Assembly (NCBI GenBank): GCA_021821945.1
Contig: JAJZTF010000012.1
Coordinates: 32,500 to 96,499 of the forward strand
Reading direction: 5' to 3'
Source: Pseudomonadota bacterium
Lineage (GTDB): Bacteria > Pseudomonadota > Gammaproteobacteria > Burkholderiales > Gallionellaceae
Length of the DNA: 64,000 bases
The notes beneath the pieces were generated by a model. That model had not been told where the DNA came from and did not search any database. It saw only the letters and a list, made by a program, of their open reading frames with translations. Each line of letters opens with the position of its first letter. The stretch's first letter is position 1. This document shows positions 1 to 9,408 of the stretch, piece after piece. The position numbers and the translations under genes are program-made.

Positions 1-4
1 CGGC

Positions 5-910
5 GTGGAGAGCTTACCCATCGTCCTGCCGGACGGCGAGAAATACAAGACTTCGGAGACGCTAAACCTGATCTATGACGCGCTTCTTGCGAGTCGCTGT
101 GAGAGAAAGACGCCGCTGATCGCGCTAGGCGGAGGCGTGATCGGCGACATGACGGGCTTTGCGGCCGCGACCTATCTGCGCGGCGTGCCTTTCATCCAGA
201 TACCCACGACACTGCTCTCGCAGGTCGATTCGTCGGTCGGCGGCAAGACCGGCATCAATCATCCCCTTGGCAAGAACATGATAGGCGCATTCTATCAGCC
301 AAGACTGGTGCTCGCCGACATCGGGACGCTGGACACATTGCCCGACAATGAGCTGTCGGCAGGACTGGCGGAGGTGATCAAATATGGCCTGATCCGCGAC
401 CTGCCCTTTCTCGAATGGCTTGAACAGAACATGGAAAAGCTGCTGGCGCGGGACAGGGATGCGCTGCAGCATGCGGTGTTGAGAAGCTGCGAGAACAAGG
501 CGGAGGTGGTGGCCGCTGACGAACGCGAGAGCGGGGAGCGCGCATTGCTGAATCTGGGCCATACCTTTGGCCATGCGATAGAGACCGGGATGGGCTATGG
601 CGTATGGCTGCACGGTGAAGCGGTCGCTGCAGGGACCGTCATGGCAGCCGAGCTGTCCAGCAGGCTTGGATGGCTGAGCGACAAGGATGTGGCCCGCGTG
701 CGCGCGCTGCTGCAGCGGGCAGGACTGCCGGTCGCATCCCCGGATCTCGGCATGGAGAAGTATCTGGAATACATGGGCCACGACAAGAAGGTGGAGGGGG
801 GAATGCTGCGCTTCGTGCTGCTAAGGCAGCTTGGAAAGGCGGAGCTGACGGGCGATGTGCCCCGCGATCTGATCGAGAAGACGATAGCTGCCTGCACGGG
901 AAAATCATGA
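5..910 (+). CDS. aroB: 3-dehydroquinate synthase (5' end truncated by window edge)
   Basis: [50 protein letters not shown] and [11 protein letters not shown] motifs; homology by recognition. Confidence 0.95.
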   Translation: MESLPIVLPDGEKYKTSETLNLIYDALLASRCERKTPLIALGGGVIGDMTGFAAATYLRGVPFIQIPTTLLSQVDSSVGGKTGINHPLGKNMIGAFYQPRLVLADIGTLDTLPDNELSAGLAEVIKYGLIRDLPFLEWLEQNMEKLLARDRDALQHAVLRSCENKAEVVAADERESGERALLNLGHTFGHAIETGMGYGVWLHGEAVAAGTVMAAELSSRLGWLSDKDVARVRALLQRAGLPVASPDLGMEKYLEYMGHDKKVEGGMLRFVLLRQLGKAELTGDVPRDLIEKTIAACTGKS

Positions 911-2043
911 CTGGCCTTGCCGGATATGCGGTCGACGAGACCAATTCGCGCGGCAGGAGGTTTCCGGAAAAACCGCCGGAAGGCCGCAGCGAATTCCAGA
1001 GGGACAGGGACCGCATCATCCATTCGGGCGCTTTCCGCCGCCTGGAGTACAAGACACAGGTTTTCGTCAACCATGAAGGGGATCTCTTCAGGACGCGCCT
1101 GACCCACAGCATAGAAGTGGCGCAGATTGCGCGCTCGATTGCCCGCCACCTGCACCTCAACGAGGACCTGGCGGAGGCGATTTCCCTGGCGCACGACCTC
1201 GGCCATACGCCCTTCGGACATGCGGGGCAGGATGCGCTGAATGAATGCATGAAGGACTACGGGGGATTCGAGCACAACCTGCAGTCTGTCCGCGTAGTGG
1301 ATGTGCTGGAAGAGCGCTATGCGCAATTCGATGGCCTGAACCTGTGCTTTGAAACCAGGGAAGGCATACTCAAGCATTGCAGGCTGGAGAAGGCGGCTGA
1401 AATGGGCGAGCTTGGCGAGCGCTTCATCAGGAATCAGCGCCCGTCCCTCGAGGCCCAGATCGCCAATCTGGCCGACGAGATTGCCTACAACAACCACGAT
1501 GTGGATGACGGCCTGCGTTCCGGGCTGATCACGCTGGAGCAGCTCGAAGCCGTACCGCTGGTTGCAAGGCATCTCATGGATGTGCGCGCGGCCTATCCCG
1601 ATCTTTCCGGTCGCCGCGTGGTGCACGAGATGGTCCGGCGCATGATCAACACGCTGGTGACGGATCTGATACGCCAGAGCGCTGCCAACATCGAGGAGCA
1701 GGGACTCGAGACCCTGGATGACGTGAGATTTGCGCCGGCGCTGGTTGCATTCAGCGAGGAGCTGAACCGTGAACAGCGCGAGCTCAAGAAATTCCTGCAT
1801 CTGCACCTCTACAGGCATTACCGCGTGATGCGCATGAGCTCGAAGGCGCAGCGCATCGTTCGCGATCTGTTCGGCGTCTTCATGGATGACGTCAGGCTGT
1901 TGCCCACGCAGTTCCAGGCCAGCGCAAACGAGTCGCAGATGAACAGGGCAAGGGTGGTTGCCGATTACATCGCCGGCATGACCGACCGCTATGCGATCCG
2001 CGAGCACAGGCGCATCTTCGCGGTTGAAGAAGATCCTGTCTGA
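907..2043 (+). CDS. dgt: deoxyguanosinetriphosphate triphosphohydrolase-like protein (HD domain)
   Basis: ATG at 907 overlaps the aroB stop (ATGA). HD motif [14 protein letters not shown]. The ORF track start at 670 is over-extended into aroB. Confidence 0.9.
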   Translation: MTGLAGYAVDETNSRGRRFPEKPPEGRSEFQRDRDRIIHSGAFRRLEYKTQVFVNHEGDLFRTRLTHSIEVAQIARSIARHLHLNEDLAEAISLAHDLGHTPFGHAGQDALNECMKDYGGFEHNLQSVRVVDVLEERYAQFDGLNLCFETREGILKHCRLEKAAEMGELGERFIRNQRPSLEAQIANLADEIAYNNHDVDDGLRSGLITLEQLEAVPLVARHLMDVRAAYPDLSGRRVVHEMVRRMINTLVTDLIRQSAANIEEQGLETLDDVRFAPALVAFSEELNREQRELKKFLHLHLYRHYRVMRMSSKAQRIVRDLFGVFMDDVRLLPTQFQASANESQMNRARVVADYIAGMTDRYAIREHRRIFAVEEDPV

Positions 2044-2168
2044 ACGCGGCGCATGATGAAGGGCAGCCGGACGCCTGAGCCTTGAAGCCGCGAAAGAATT
2101 GCTGCTTAAATCGCGCTTTGGGTGTAAAGTCGCGCCCCAATTCCAGGGATGACTGAACAGGATACGAG

Positions 2169-4034
2169 ATGAGCGAGAACAAGCAGAGACTGCCCACGCT
2201 GGTGCTGGGCTCGATCGGCGTGGTGTTTGGCGATATCGGCACCAGCCCTCTATATGCGCTGCAGACAACTTTTACGGGGTCCTCGCCTCTGCCCGTGGTC
2301 GAGGCCAACATCCTTGGCGTGCTCTCGCTGATGTTCTGGACCATCATGCTTCTGGTGTCATTGAAGTATGTCACCATCATCATGCGCGCAGACAACCATG
2401 GCGAGGGAGGGTCGCTTGCCCTGCTCTCCATGGTCAGCGAACTGACATCGAAGAGCCCGAAAACCAAATGGTTCGTCACGTCCATAGGAGTGTTCGCGGC
2501 TGCGCTTTTCTTCGGCGACGGGATGATCACCCCGGCGATCTCGGTGCTTTCCGCGGTCGAGGGGCTGGATCTCGTTTCCCATCAATTCAAGGCTTACATA
2601 TTGCCGATCACCTTCGTCGTGCTGACCGGCCTTTTCATGCTGCAAAAGCGCGGCACGGCGACGGTCGGCATGGCGTTCGGGCCCATCATGATCCTTTGGT
2701 TTTCATGCATAGGCATTTTCGGCATCCATGCCATTCTGCAAAGCCCCCAGGTGCTGTGGGCGATCAATCCGTATCATGCATACCGTTTCATGGCGGCAGA
2801 CCCCTGGCTCGCATTTCTGGCGCTGGGCTCGGTGGTGCTCGCGATCACGGGCGGCGAGGCGCTGTATGCGGACATGGGGCACTTTGGAAAATACCCGATA
2901 AGGCTTGCATGGTTCGGCTTCGTGCTGCCGGCGCTGGTGCTCAATTATTTCGGCCAGGGCGCCTTGCTGCTGCACAACCCCAAGGCGATAGAGAATTCGT
3001 TCTATATGCTGGCGCCGGCCTGGGCGCTGGTGCCCATGGTGCTTTTGGCCACCGCAGCCACCGTGATCGCATCCCAGGCCGTGATCTCGGGCGCGTATTC
3101 CCTGGCAAACCAGTCGGTGCAGATGGGCTTCATGCCGAGGATAGAGGTGCGTCAGACTTCGGACAAGGCGCAGGGGCAGATCTATGTGCCCTTCACCAAC
3201 TGGGTGCTATACATTGCCGTCATCTATCTGGTCTTCACGTTCCAGAGCTCGAGCAACCTGGCTGCGGCCTATGGAATCGCGGTGACCGGAACGATGACGA
3301 TCACCACCGTGCTGATCACCTTCGTGATGGTGCTGTACTGGCGCTGGCCGCTGCTGTTGATCATCCCGCTGATCACCGTGCTGTTCACTGCGGACATGAC
3401 CTTCTTCGCGGCGAATGCGATGAAGATACCCCAGGGAGGATGGTTCCCGCTGGGGATAGCGGGGCTCTCGTTTACCGTGCTGACGACCTGGAAGCGGGGA
3501 AGGAAGCTTCTGTTCGACGAGATTTCCCGCCAGTCCGTGCCTATGCAGGTGATCCTCGATGATGCGGAAAACTTCACCCGGGTCGAGGGAACCGCAGTCT
3601 TTCTCACCAACGTCGGGGAAGGCGCGCCTTCCGCCCTGTTGCACAACATCAAGCACAACAAGGTGCTGCATGAGCGAAACATACTGCTCACCGTGATTGT
3701 CGAGGACAAGCCTTATGTCACCCAGGGCAACCGCTTGCTGATCAACGAGATGGGCAAGGGATTCTACAGGGTGAGAATCTTCTACGGCTTCATGGACAGG
3801 CCAGATCTGCCCGAGGCCTTGAACTCATGCGCGGCGCTGGGGCTGCCCTTTGACATGATGAGCACTTCCTTTTTCATATCCCGCGCGATGATCGTGTCCT
3901 CCGCGAATCCAGGCATGGTCAAGTGGCGGGAGAGGCTGTTTTTGGTGCTCTCCAAGAATGCGATGAATGCTGCGGACTTCTTCAAGATCCCGACCAACCG
4001 GGTGATCGAGATGGGGACGCGCATCGAGATATGA
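2169..4034 (+). CDS. kup: Kup-family potassium uptake transporter
   Basis: N-terminus LGSIGVVFGDIGTSPLYALQTTF and multiple TM segments. Confidence 0.95.
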   Translation: MSENKQRLPTLVLGSIGVVFGDIGTSPLYALQTTFTGSSPLPVVEANILGVLSLMFWTIMLLVSLKYVTIIMRADNHGEGGSLALLSMVSELTSKSPKTKWFVTSIGVFAAALFFGDGMITPAISVLSAVEGLDLVSHQFKAYILPITFVVLTGLFMLQKRGTATVGMAFGPIMILWFSCIGIFGIHAILQSPQVLWAINPYHAYRFMAADPWLAFLALGSVVLAITGGEALYADMGHFGKYPIRLAWFGFVLPALVLNYFGQGALLLHNPKAIENSFYMLAPAWALVPMVLLATAATVIASQAVISGAYSLANQSVQMGFMPRIEVRQTSDKAQGQIYVPFTNWVLYIAVIYLVFTFQSSSNLAAAYGIAVTGTMTITTVLITFVMVLYWRWPLLLIIPLITVLFTADMTFFAANAMKIPQGGWFPLGIAGLSFTVLTTWKRGRKLLFDEISRQSVPMQVILDDAENFTRVEGTAVFLTNVGEGAPSALLHNIKHNKVLHERNILLTVIVEDKPYVTQGNRLLINEMGKGFYRVRIFYGFMDRPDLPEALNSCAALGLPFDMMSTSFFISRAMIVSSANPGMVKWRERLFLVLSKNAMNAADFFKIPTNRVIEMGTRIEI

Positions 4035-4044
4035 GGCCTTCTTC

Positions 4045-5850
4045 CTAGAATTCGAGCCTGGTCTGGTCGGTGCCGGGATGGTAAAGCCTCACCGCATTGC
4101 GGCCGCTGCGCTTTGCATCATACATCGCGAAGTCCGCGTTCTTGAGCAGCGTATCCTCGTCCAGGCCGTGTTCGGGGTACATGGAAACGCCGATGCTGCA
4201 GGAGATGGACAGTTTTCCGGCCGGGGAATCAAAAGGCTGGCAGAGCATGTGACGTATCTTGTCGGCCACGATGGCTGCCTGCTGCTCTGATTCCACGGAG
4301 GGCAGGAGCACGATGAATTCATCCCCGCCAAGACGCGATACCGTGTCCGATTCGCGTATGGAGTCATGAATCCGTTTTGCGGCCTCCATCAGAAGCAGGT
4401 CGCCTATGGCATGGCCGTGAATGTCGTTGATCGGTTTGAATTCGTCGAGATCGATGAACATCAGCGATACGTGCGATTTCTCGCGCCTTGCCGAAGCCAG
4501 CGCCTGGGCGATTCTGTCGCTTAGCAGCTGGCGGTTGGGCAGGCCGGTCAATGCATCGTGCTTGGCGAGCCTCGTGAGCGCATCGTTCGCATCCTGCAGT
4601 TGCCGCGTGCGCTCCTCTATCTTGTCTTCCAGTGTGGCATTGATTTCATTGATTTCCGCTATCTTCTGGTGGATGGCGTTGTTCATGCTGATGAAGCTTC
4701 CCGTGAGTTCGCCCAGTTCGTCGCCGCGATGTTCGCGCATCAGGTCGAGCTCCTGGCCTAGCGTCTGTTTTCCGCTTGCGACATCCTTGAAGATTTTGCT
4801 GAGCAAGGTAAGCGGGCGGGATATGGAATTGGCCAGATACCAGGCAAGCGGGAACACGATCAGCAGGCTTGCCAGGGAAATCATGAAAAGGATGCGCACC
4901 ATCTCGAGTATGTTGCCGTGGACGGTTGCGTCGGACTGCAGCGCCGCGATCGTGCCGACGAGATGATCGCCGGTGTAGAGCGGGATCAGGATCTGCTGGA
5001 AACGCTCATCGCCTATCGATATCGTGTTGGAGGCGGATGAGCTTCTGCTCGCGCCTGTCCAGTCGGGTTTCCGGTAGGCGGGCAGGTTGCCGCTGCTGTA
5101 GCCGCTTGCCGTGAAAAGATTGATCCTGATGTCGGTCAGGCGGCCGATGTAGTCTACGAAATCGCGATCGAGCGACTGCACCATCTCGATCGTGCCGAGC
5201 CGTCCGGTTTGCGTATTTCCGGAGGCGGGGTCCAGGGTTTCTCCCATGATAGGGACGATGTCCTTTATGGCAAGCGAATTCCCGACGACCGCATATTGCA
5301 CGCCGTCAGGCTGTGCCGGATTCAGTTTCATGCTCAGGCCGGGAATGCTGTCTGTCTTTTGCAGATCCTTCTGGATCAGTTCCTCACCTGTCTTCACCGG
5401 CGAGGCCAGGATATGAGACCTGTCGACAAACCCTGCAAGATTGCTTTTAAAGGATGAGAAGGCGAGCAGATTGCCCTTTCCGTCATAGATCGCGATTTGC
5501 GTGAGCTTGGCCACCCTGCCTATCCTGTTGATGTCCGTGACCAGTTGCTGGTAGGTGTTGAACAGGATGTCGCGGTTCGTGTCCAGCTCGGCGTACTGTC
5601 CGAGATACCAGATCGTCGAACCTAGATTCTTCTGGTCAGCGAGCTGCTTCGATGCATCCATCATCATGACCTTGCGGTCGTTCAGGTTGTCCGTGATGAT
5701 CTTTCTGGCCCTTTCCAGCAGCGCCCTTGATTGGTCGTGGTATTGTCGGCTGATCACGACGGATACCGCGATCATGGAGGTGGATGTCATCACGAGGCTG
5801 ATCAGGAATGCGCCCAGGAGCAGTTTGTATTTGAGGGGCGGAAATTTCAT
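4045..5850 (-). CDS. membrane-bound diguanylate cyclase (periplasmic sensor, HAMP-like, GGDEF)
   Basis: N-terminal TM, large extracytoplasmic region, second TM plus HAMP-like segment, SRLGGDEFIVLLPS active site with upstream RESD (RxxD I-site spaced 5 residues from GGDEF). Confidence 0.9.
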   Translation of the reverse strand: MKFPPLKYKLLLGAFLISLVMTSTSMIAVSVVISRQYHDQSRALLERARKIITDNLNDRKVMMMDASKQLADQKNLGSTIWYLGQYAELDTNRDILFNTYQQLVTDINRIGRVAKLTQIAIYDGKGNLLAFSSFKSNLAGFVDRSHILASPVKTGEELIQKDLQKTDSIPGLSMKLNPAQPDGVQYAVVGNSLAIKDIVPIMGETLDPASGNTQTGRLGTIEMVQSLDRDFVDYIGRLTDIRINLFTASGYSSGNLPAYRKPDWTGASRSSSASNTISIGDERFQQILIPLYTGDHLVGTIAALQSDATVHGNILEMVRILFMISLASLLIVFPLAWYLANSISRPLTLLSKIFKDVASGKQTLGQELDLMREHRGDELGELTGSFISMNNAIHQKIAEINEINATLEDKIEERTRQLQDANDALTRLAKHDALTGLPNRQLLSDRIAQALASARREKSHVSLMFIDLDEFKPINDIHGHAIGDLLLMEAAKRIHDSIRESDTVSRLGGDEFIVLLPSVESEQQAAIVADKIRHMLCQPFDSPAGKLSISCSIGVSMYPEHGLDEDTLLKNADFAMYDAKRSGRNAVRLYHPGTDQTRLEF

Positions 5851-6968
5851 TGCCTGTCCGGATGGAAGGAGAGCACGGGATCGTAATGCGCCGGTGCGAT
5901 GGAGCTTTCGAAATCGTAGGTGGCAAGGTTTTTCCGATCGAGCAGGCCGAGCCTGACCAGGATGGTGTCAGGCAGTTTGGGGCCCCTGCCTTCGAGGTAA
6001 TTCACTGCGGCATCGGTGACTATGCGCGCCTGGCTCACGCCCTTTGTATCGGCCGCCGCCTTGATGTACCCCTTCCGGATCTGGTCGGCGATTTCCCTCG
6101 TGAGATCATATGCGACGATGCTGACCCTGTTCTCGAGCCCAGCCATCCTGACCGGCAAGACTGCCGCAGGCGCGCAGCCGGTGCAGCCCAGGATGTAATC
6201 AAGCTTCTTCCCGTGCTCTGCAAGCACCTGGCCGGCCAGCCTGGATTGTTCGACGAGGTCGCTGTCTCCATAAAGGATGCTCACGATCCTGACCTTGATC
6301 GGTGCGCGATTGGCGGCTTCCTGGCTTCCCTCCACCTCACCCTTCACCCAGCCGGCATCGGCAGGACCCGGGAGCAGGGCGACGTTCACCGACTTCAAGC
6401 CGCGCCTCGTTGCGTCCCTGATCACCCATTGCATCGCGGTGCTTCCCATGCCCTTCAGCGATGAAGTCACCTTGAGGGTCAGCTTGTCGCTGGTGCTGTC
6501 GTTGGCGAGCTCAAAAACAGGGATGCCCCGTGCCCGGGCGCGGGCTATGGACGAATTGTTGGCGGTATGGCTGATCGGCGAGATGACGATCGCATCGTAT
6601 TTCTTCGCGATGGCCAGATCCATGGCGTGCAGCTGGCCAATCAGGTCGTCGTATCCGTCGGATGGCAGGATGTCGACCGAGATGCCGAGCCTCCTTGCCT
6701 CGCTGATCACCCCGTAATCGCATCCGACCCAGTAGGGATCCTTGAGGTGCGGGAAGAGGAATGCAATTTTCCATGGCTTGCTTGCCGGAGCCGCCATCGG
6801 GAATTTTTCTTCGATCGCCCTATCCCTGGCGAGCGCTTCGTCCGCCGATTTATAGCTTCCGGGAGGGGAATAAATCGCGGTGACCGGTATCGGGTCAAAT
6901 CCAAATGCGGGAGATGCCGCATTGAGCAGCACCGCGCAACAGATGATTTGTAAGTTCCTGACTGGCAT
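5847..6968 (-). CDS. TorT-like periplasmic substrate-binding protein
   Basis: Signal peptide; PBP1 fold motifs; WKIAFLFPHLKDPYWVGCDYGVISEA and C-terminal SSIAPAHYDPVLSF resemble E. coli TorT; 4-bp overlap with the downstream GGDEF gene. Confidence 0.8.
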   Translation of the reverse strand: MPVRNLQIICCAVLLNAASPAFGFDPIPVTAIYSPPGSYKSADEALARDRAIEEKFPMAAPASKPWKIAFLFPHLKDPYWVGCDYGVISEARRLGISVDILPSDGYDDLIGQLHAMDLAIAKKYDAIVISPISHTANNSSIARARARGIPVFELANDSTSDKLTLKVTSSLKGMGSTAMQWVIRDATRRGLKSVNVALLPGPADAGWVKGEVEGSQEAANRAPIKVRIVSILYGDSDLVEQSRLAGQVLAEHGKKLDYILGCTGCAPAAVLPVRMAGLENRVSIVAYDLTREIADQIRKGYIKAAADTKGVSQARIVTDAAVNYLEGRGPKLPDTILVRLGLLDRKNLATYDFESSIAPAHYDPVLSFHPDRQ

Positions 6969-7107
6969 ATCGTTTCAACTTGCTGTTCCTGTATTTTTGT
7001 TTCAGCCATTCCGATAGCCGTGAAGCGATATTAAACATATTCCGGCCCGGATACAACGCGAATTTGCCGCCTTCTTGCAAAGCCGATGACAGGCCGTTCC
7101 AACAGGC

Positions 7108-7113
7108 TATAAT
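7108..7113 (+). promoter_or_regulatory. candidate -10 box (TATAAT) for psiF
   Basis: TATAAT 73 nt upstream of the psiF ATG; -35 (GATGAC) is weak. Confidence 0.4.
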
Positions 7114-7185
7114 GGGCGCGTTTTGGCATGCGGCTGAAACATCCCAACCCGGTGGGATAAAACCAACTCAATTGTGGAGAAACTC

Positions 7186-7497
7186 ATGAATAAAGTGATT
7201 GCATTGGCTTTTTTGGGAATTTCTGTCGCACTGTCCGCGCCTGCGTTCGCAGGATCCCAGCAGGAGAAGATGAAGGGCTGCAATGCCGAGGCCAAGGGAA
7301 TGAAGGGGGAGGAGAGGCGCGCCTTCATGAGCAAGTGCCTGAAGAAGGATTATGTGCTGAAGTCTGACGCCGCTGCGGCATCCGCAGCGCCGGCAAAGCA
7401 GCAGGACAAGATGAAGACCTGCAATGCGGATGCGAAGACCAAGGGGCTGAAGGGGGATGAACGCAAGGCATTCATGAAGGACTGCCTGAAGAAGTGA
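7186..7497 (+). CDS. psiF: PsiF-repeat protein (two PsiF repeats, secreted)
   Basis: Signal peptide plus two copies of QxKMKxCNAxAKxxKGxERxAFMxxCLKK. Confidence 0.9.
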   Translation: MNKVIALAFLGISVALSAPAFAGSQQEKMKGCNAEAKGMKGEERRAFMSKCLKKDYVLKSDAAAASAAPAKQQDKMKTCNADAKTKGLKGDERKAFMKDCLKK

Positions 7498-7509
7498 TGC
7501 CTCTTTGAG

Positions 7510-7537
7510 CCGGGAAGGGCGTTTTCGCCCTTCCCGG
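7510..7537. terminator. perfect 12-bp hairpin between convergent genes (no T-tract)
   Basis: CCGGGAAGGGCG-TTTT-CGCCCTTCCCGG directly between the psiF stop and the stop of the minus-strand gene. Confidence 0.5.
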
Positions 7538-7538
7538 A

Positions 7539-8039
7539 CTAATCCAGCAATTCCTGTATCCGCAGGTTTGCGTCCTGCAGTTTCTTGAAGAGCGCGATCA
7601 GCAGCGCCTTGTCCATGTAATCCTTTGCCTTCGCGTCGCTGCGCAGGATTTCGATGCCGGTCTTGTCGAGTTCGGCTGCGACCACTTGATCGTCGGCGAT
7701 GACCGTCGCGGAGCGGGAGATCTTGTCGTTGCTAAAGAATGCGCCTTCCCCTATGCATTCCCCGCTGACGATGTTTCCTACCTCTTTTTCGTTGCAATAG
7801 GCTGTCGTTGTGCCCAGGAGCACCACATAGAAGGTGTCGGTCGGCTCCTTCTCGCGCGTCAGCCTGTCGCCGGCTGAAAAACTGCGGATCCTGACCAGCT
7901 TCGAGATGGATTCCAGATATTCGTTCGGGATGGGATCGAAGAAGGAGCATTTGCGCAGCTCCAGGAAGCGTTCCTTGGAGTCCTCCAGCTGTCTGATGAA
8001 GCTGGCAAGGCTCGTCTCAATGTCGTCTGTCTCGTCCAT
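7539..8039 (-). CDS. cyclic nucleotide-binding domain protein
   Basis: cNMP-binding fold pattern: IRSFSAGDRLTREKEPTDTFYVVLLGTTTAY...IGEGAFFSNDKISRSATVIADDQVVAAELD. Start assigned at MDETDD; ORF is open to 8123. Confidence 0.75.
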   Translation of the reverse strand: MDETDDIETSLASFIRQLEDSKERFLELRKCSFFDPIPNEYLESISKLVRIRSFSAGDRLTREKEPTDTFYVVLLGTTTAYCNEKEVGNIVSGECIGEGAFFSNDKISRSATVIADDQVVAAELDKTGIEILRSDAKAKDYMDKALLIALFKKLQDANLRIQELLD

Positions 8040-8162
8040 GTTCCCGCCCGGGTGAGTCATGAAAGCGCGCGAATCGGATTGGCCGGCACACGCGCATGCC
8101 TTTCGCAGAGCGAAACTTATCACAAGCCTGGCGCCGTGTCTTGCGGCGAAAACGGCTCCGGT

Positions 8163-8191
8163 TTGATGAGGCCTCCCTAATCCGCTATAAT
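8163..8191 (+). promoter_or_regulatory. candidate sigma-70 promoter of carAB
   Basis: TTGATG-N17-TATAAT, 69 nt upstream of the GTG start. Confidence 0.65.
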
Positions 8192-8260
8192 GTGCAGCGA
8201 TCTTTGCGGGTTGAGCTCACGGTTCTTCCCGCTTCTTTATGTCTATCTTGGGAGCTTCTG

Positions 8261-9394
8261 GTGACGCAAACGAATCCTGCCATACTTGTGTTAGCCGATG
8301 GGACGGTGTTTCGTGGCGTGGCCATAGGCGCTGCCGGCAGCAGCGTGGGCGAAGTGGTCTTCAACACCGCGATGACGGGATATCAGGAGATACTCACAGA
8401 CCCTTCCTATTGCCGCCAGATCGTCACGCTGACCTATCCGCACATAGGCAATGTCGGCACGAACGGCGAGGATGTCGAATCCCGCCAGGTTTTCGCAAGC
8501 GGCCTTGTCATCCGCGATCATTCGCTTGTGATGAGCAGCTGGCGCGGGCAGAAGCCTCTTTCGGATTATCTCAGGGACAACAACGTGGTGGCGATCGCCG
8601 GCATAGACACGCGTCGTCTTACGCGCATATTGCGCGAAAAGGGTTCGCAAAACGGCTGCATCGCGACCGGAGAAAACGTGGAGGCGGCGCTCGAAGCCGC
8701 TCGCGGCTTTGCAGGGTTGGCCGGCATGGATCTGGCAAAGGAAGTGAGCTGCGACAGGCCCTATGAATGGGTTGAGACCGAGTGGAATCTCGGTTCCGGC
8801 TATGCGGCCCAGAAAGCTGCCGAATTCCATGTCGTGGCATACGACTTCGGCGTGAAGCGCAACATCCTGCGCATGCTTGCATCGCGCGGCTGCAGGATCA
8901 CCGTGGTGCCGGCGCAGACGCCGGCCAGGGAAGTGCTGGCAATGAAGCCTGATGGCATATTCCTCTCGAACGGCCCGGGAGATCCCGAGCCTTGCGATTA
9001 TGCGATCTCGGCGACCCGGGAGATATTGGCGACGGACATCCCGCTTTTCGGCATCTGTCTTGGTCATCAGATCATGGGGCTGGCGGTGGGCGCGAAGACG
9101 GTGAAGATGAAGTTCGGCCACCGCGGCGCAAACCATCCCGTGCAGGATCTGGCCAGCCGCCGCGTGATGATCACGAGCCAGAATCACGGCTTTGCGGTGG
9201 ATGCCGCGACATTGCCATCGCACGCGCGCGCAACGCATGTCTCGCTGTTCGACGGGACGCTTCAGGGTTTCGAGCTGGCAGACAAGCCCGCATTCTGTTT
9301 CCAGGGGCATCCCGAGGCGAGCCCCGGACCGCACGACGTGGACGGACTGTTCGATAAATTTGTTGAAAAGATGAAAGGAGCAGGTAGCCGGTAG
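8261..9394 (+). CDS. carA: carbamoyl-phosphate synthase small subunit
   Basis: GTG start ([19 protein letters not shown]); class I GATase motif [15 protein letters not shown]; adjacent carB. Confidence 0.95.
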   Translation: MTQTNPAILVLADGTVFRGVAIGAAGSSVGEVVFNTAMTGYQEILTDPSYCRQIVTLTYPHIGNVGTNGEDVESRQVFASGLVIRDHSLVMSSWRGQKPLSDYLRDNNVVAIAGIDTRRLTRILREKGSQNGCIATGENVEAALEAARGFAGLAGMDLAKEVSCDRPYEWVETEWNLGSGYAAQKAAEFHVVAYDFGVKRNILRMLASRGCRITVVPAQTPAREVLAMKPDGIFLSNGPGDPEPCDYAISATREILATDIPLFGICLGHQIMGLAVGAKTVKMKFGHRGANHPVQDLASRRVMITSQNHGFAVDAATLPSHARATHVSLFDGTLQGFELADKPAFCFQGHPEASPGPHDVDGLFDKFVEKMKGAGSR

Positions 9395-9408
9395 CACGCT
9401 ACAGTCCT

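Noticed and set aside
595-2268. 557-aa minus-strand ORF opposite aroB/dgt
   Set aside because: Antisense to well-supported genes; no domain.
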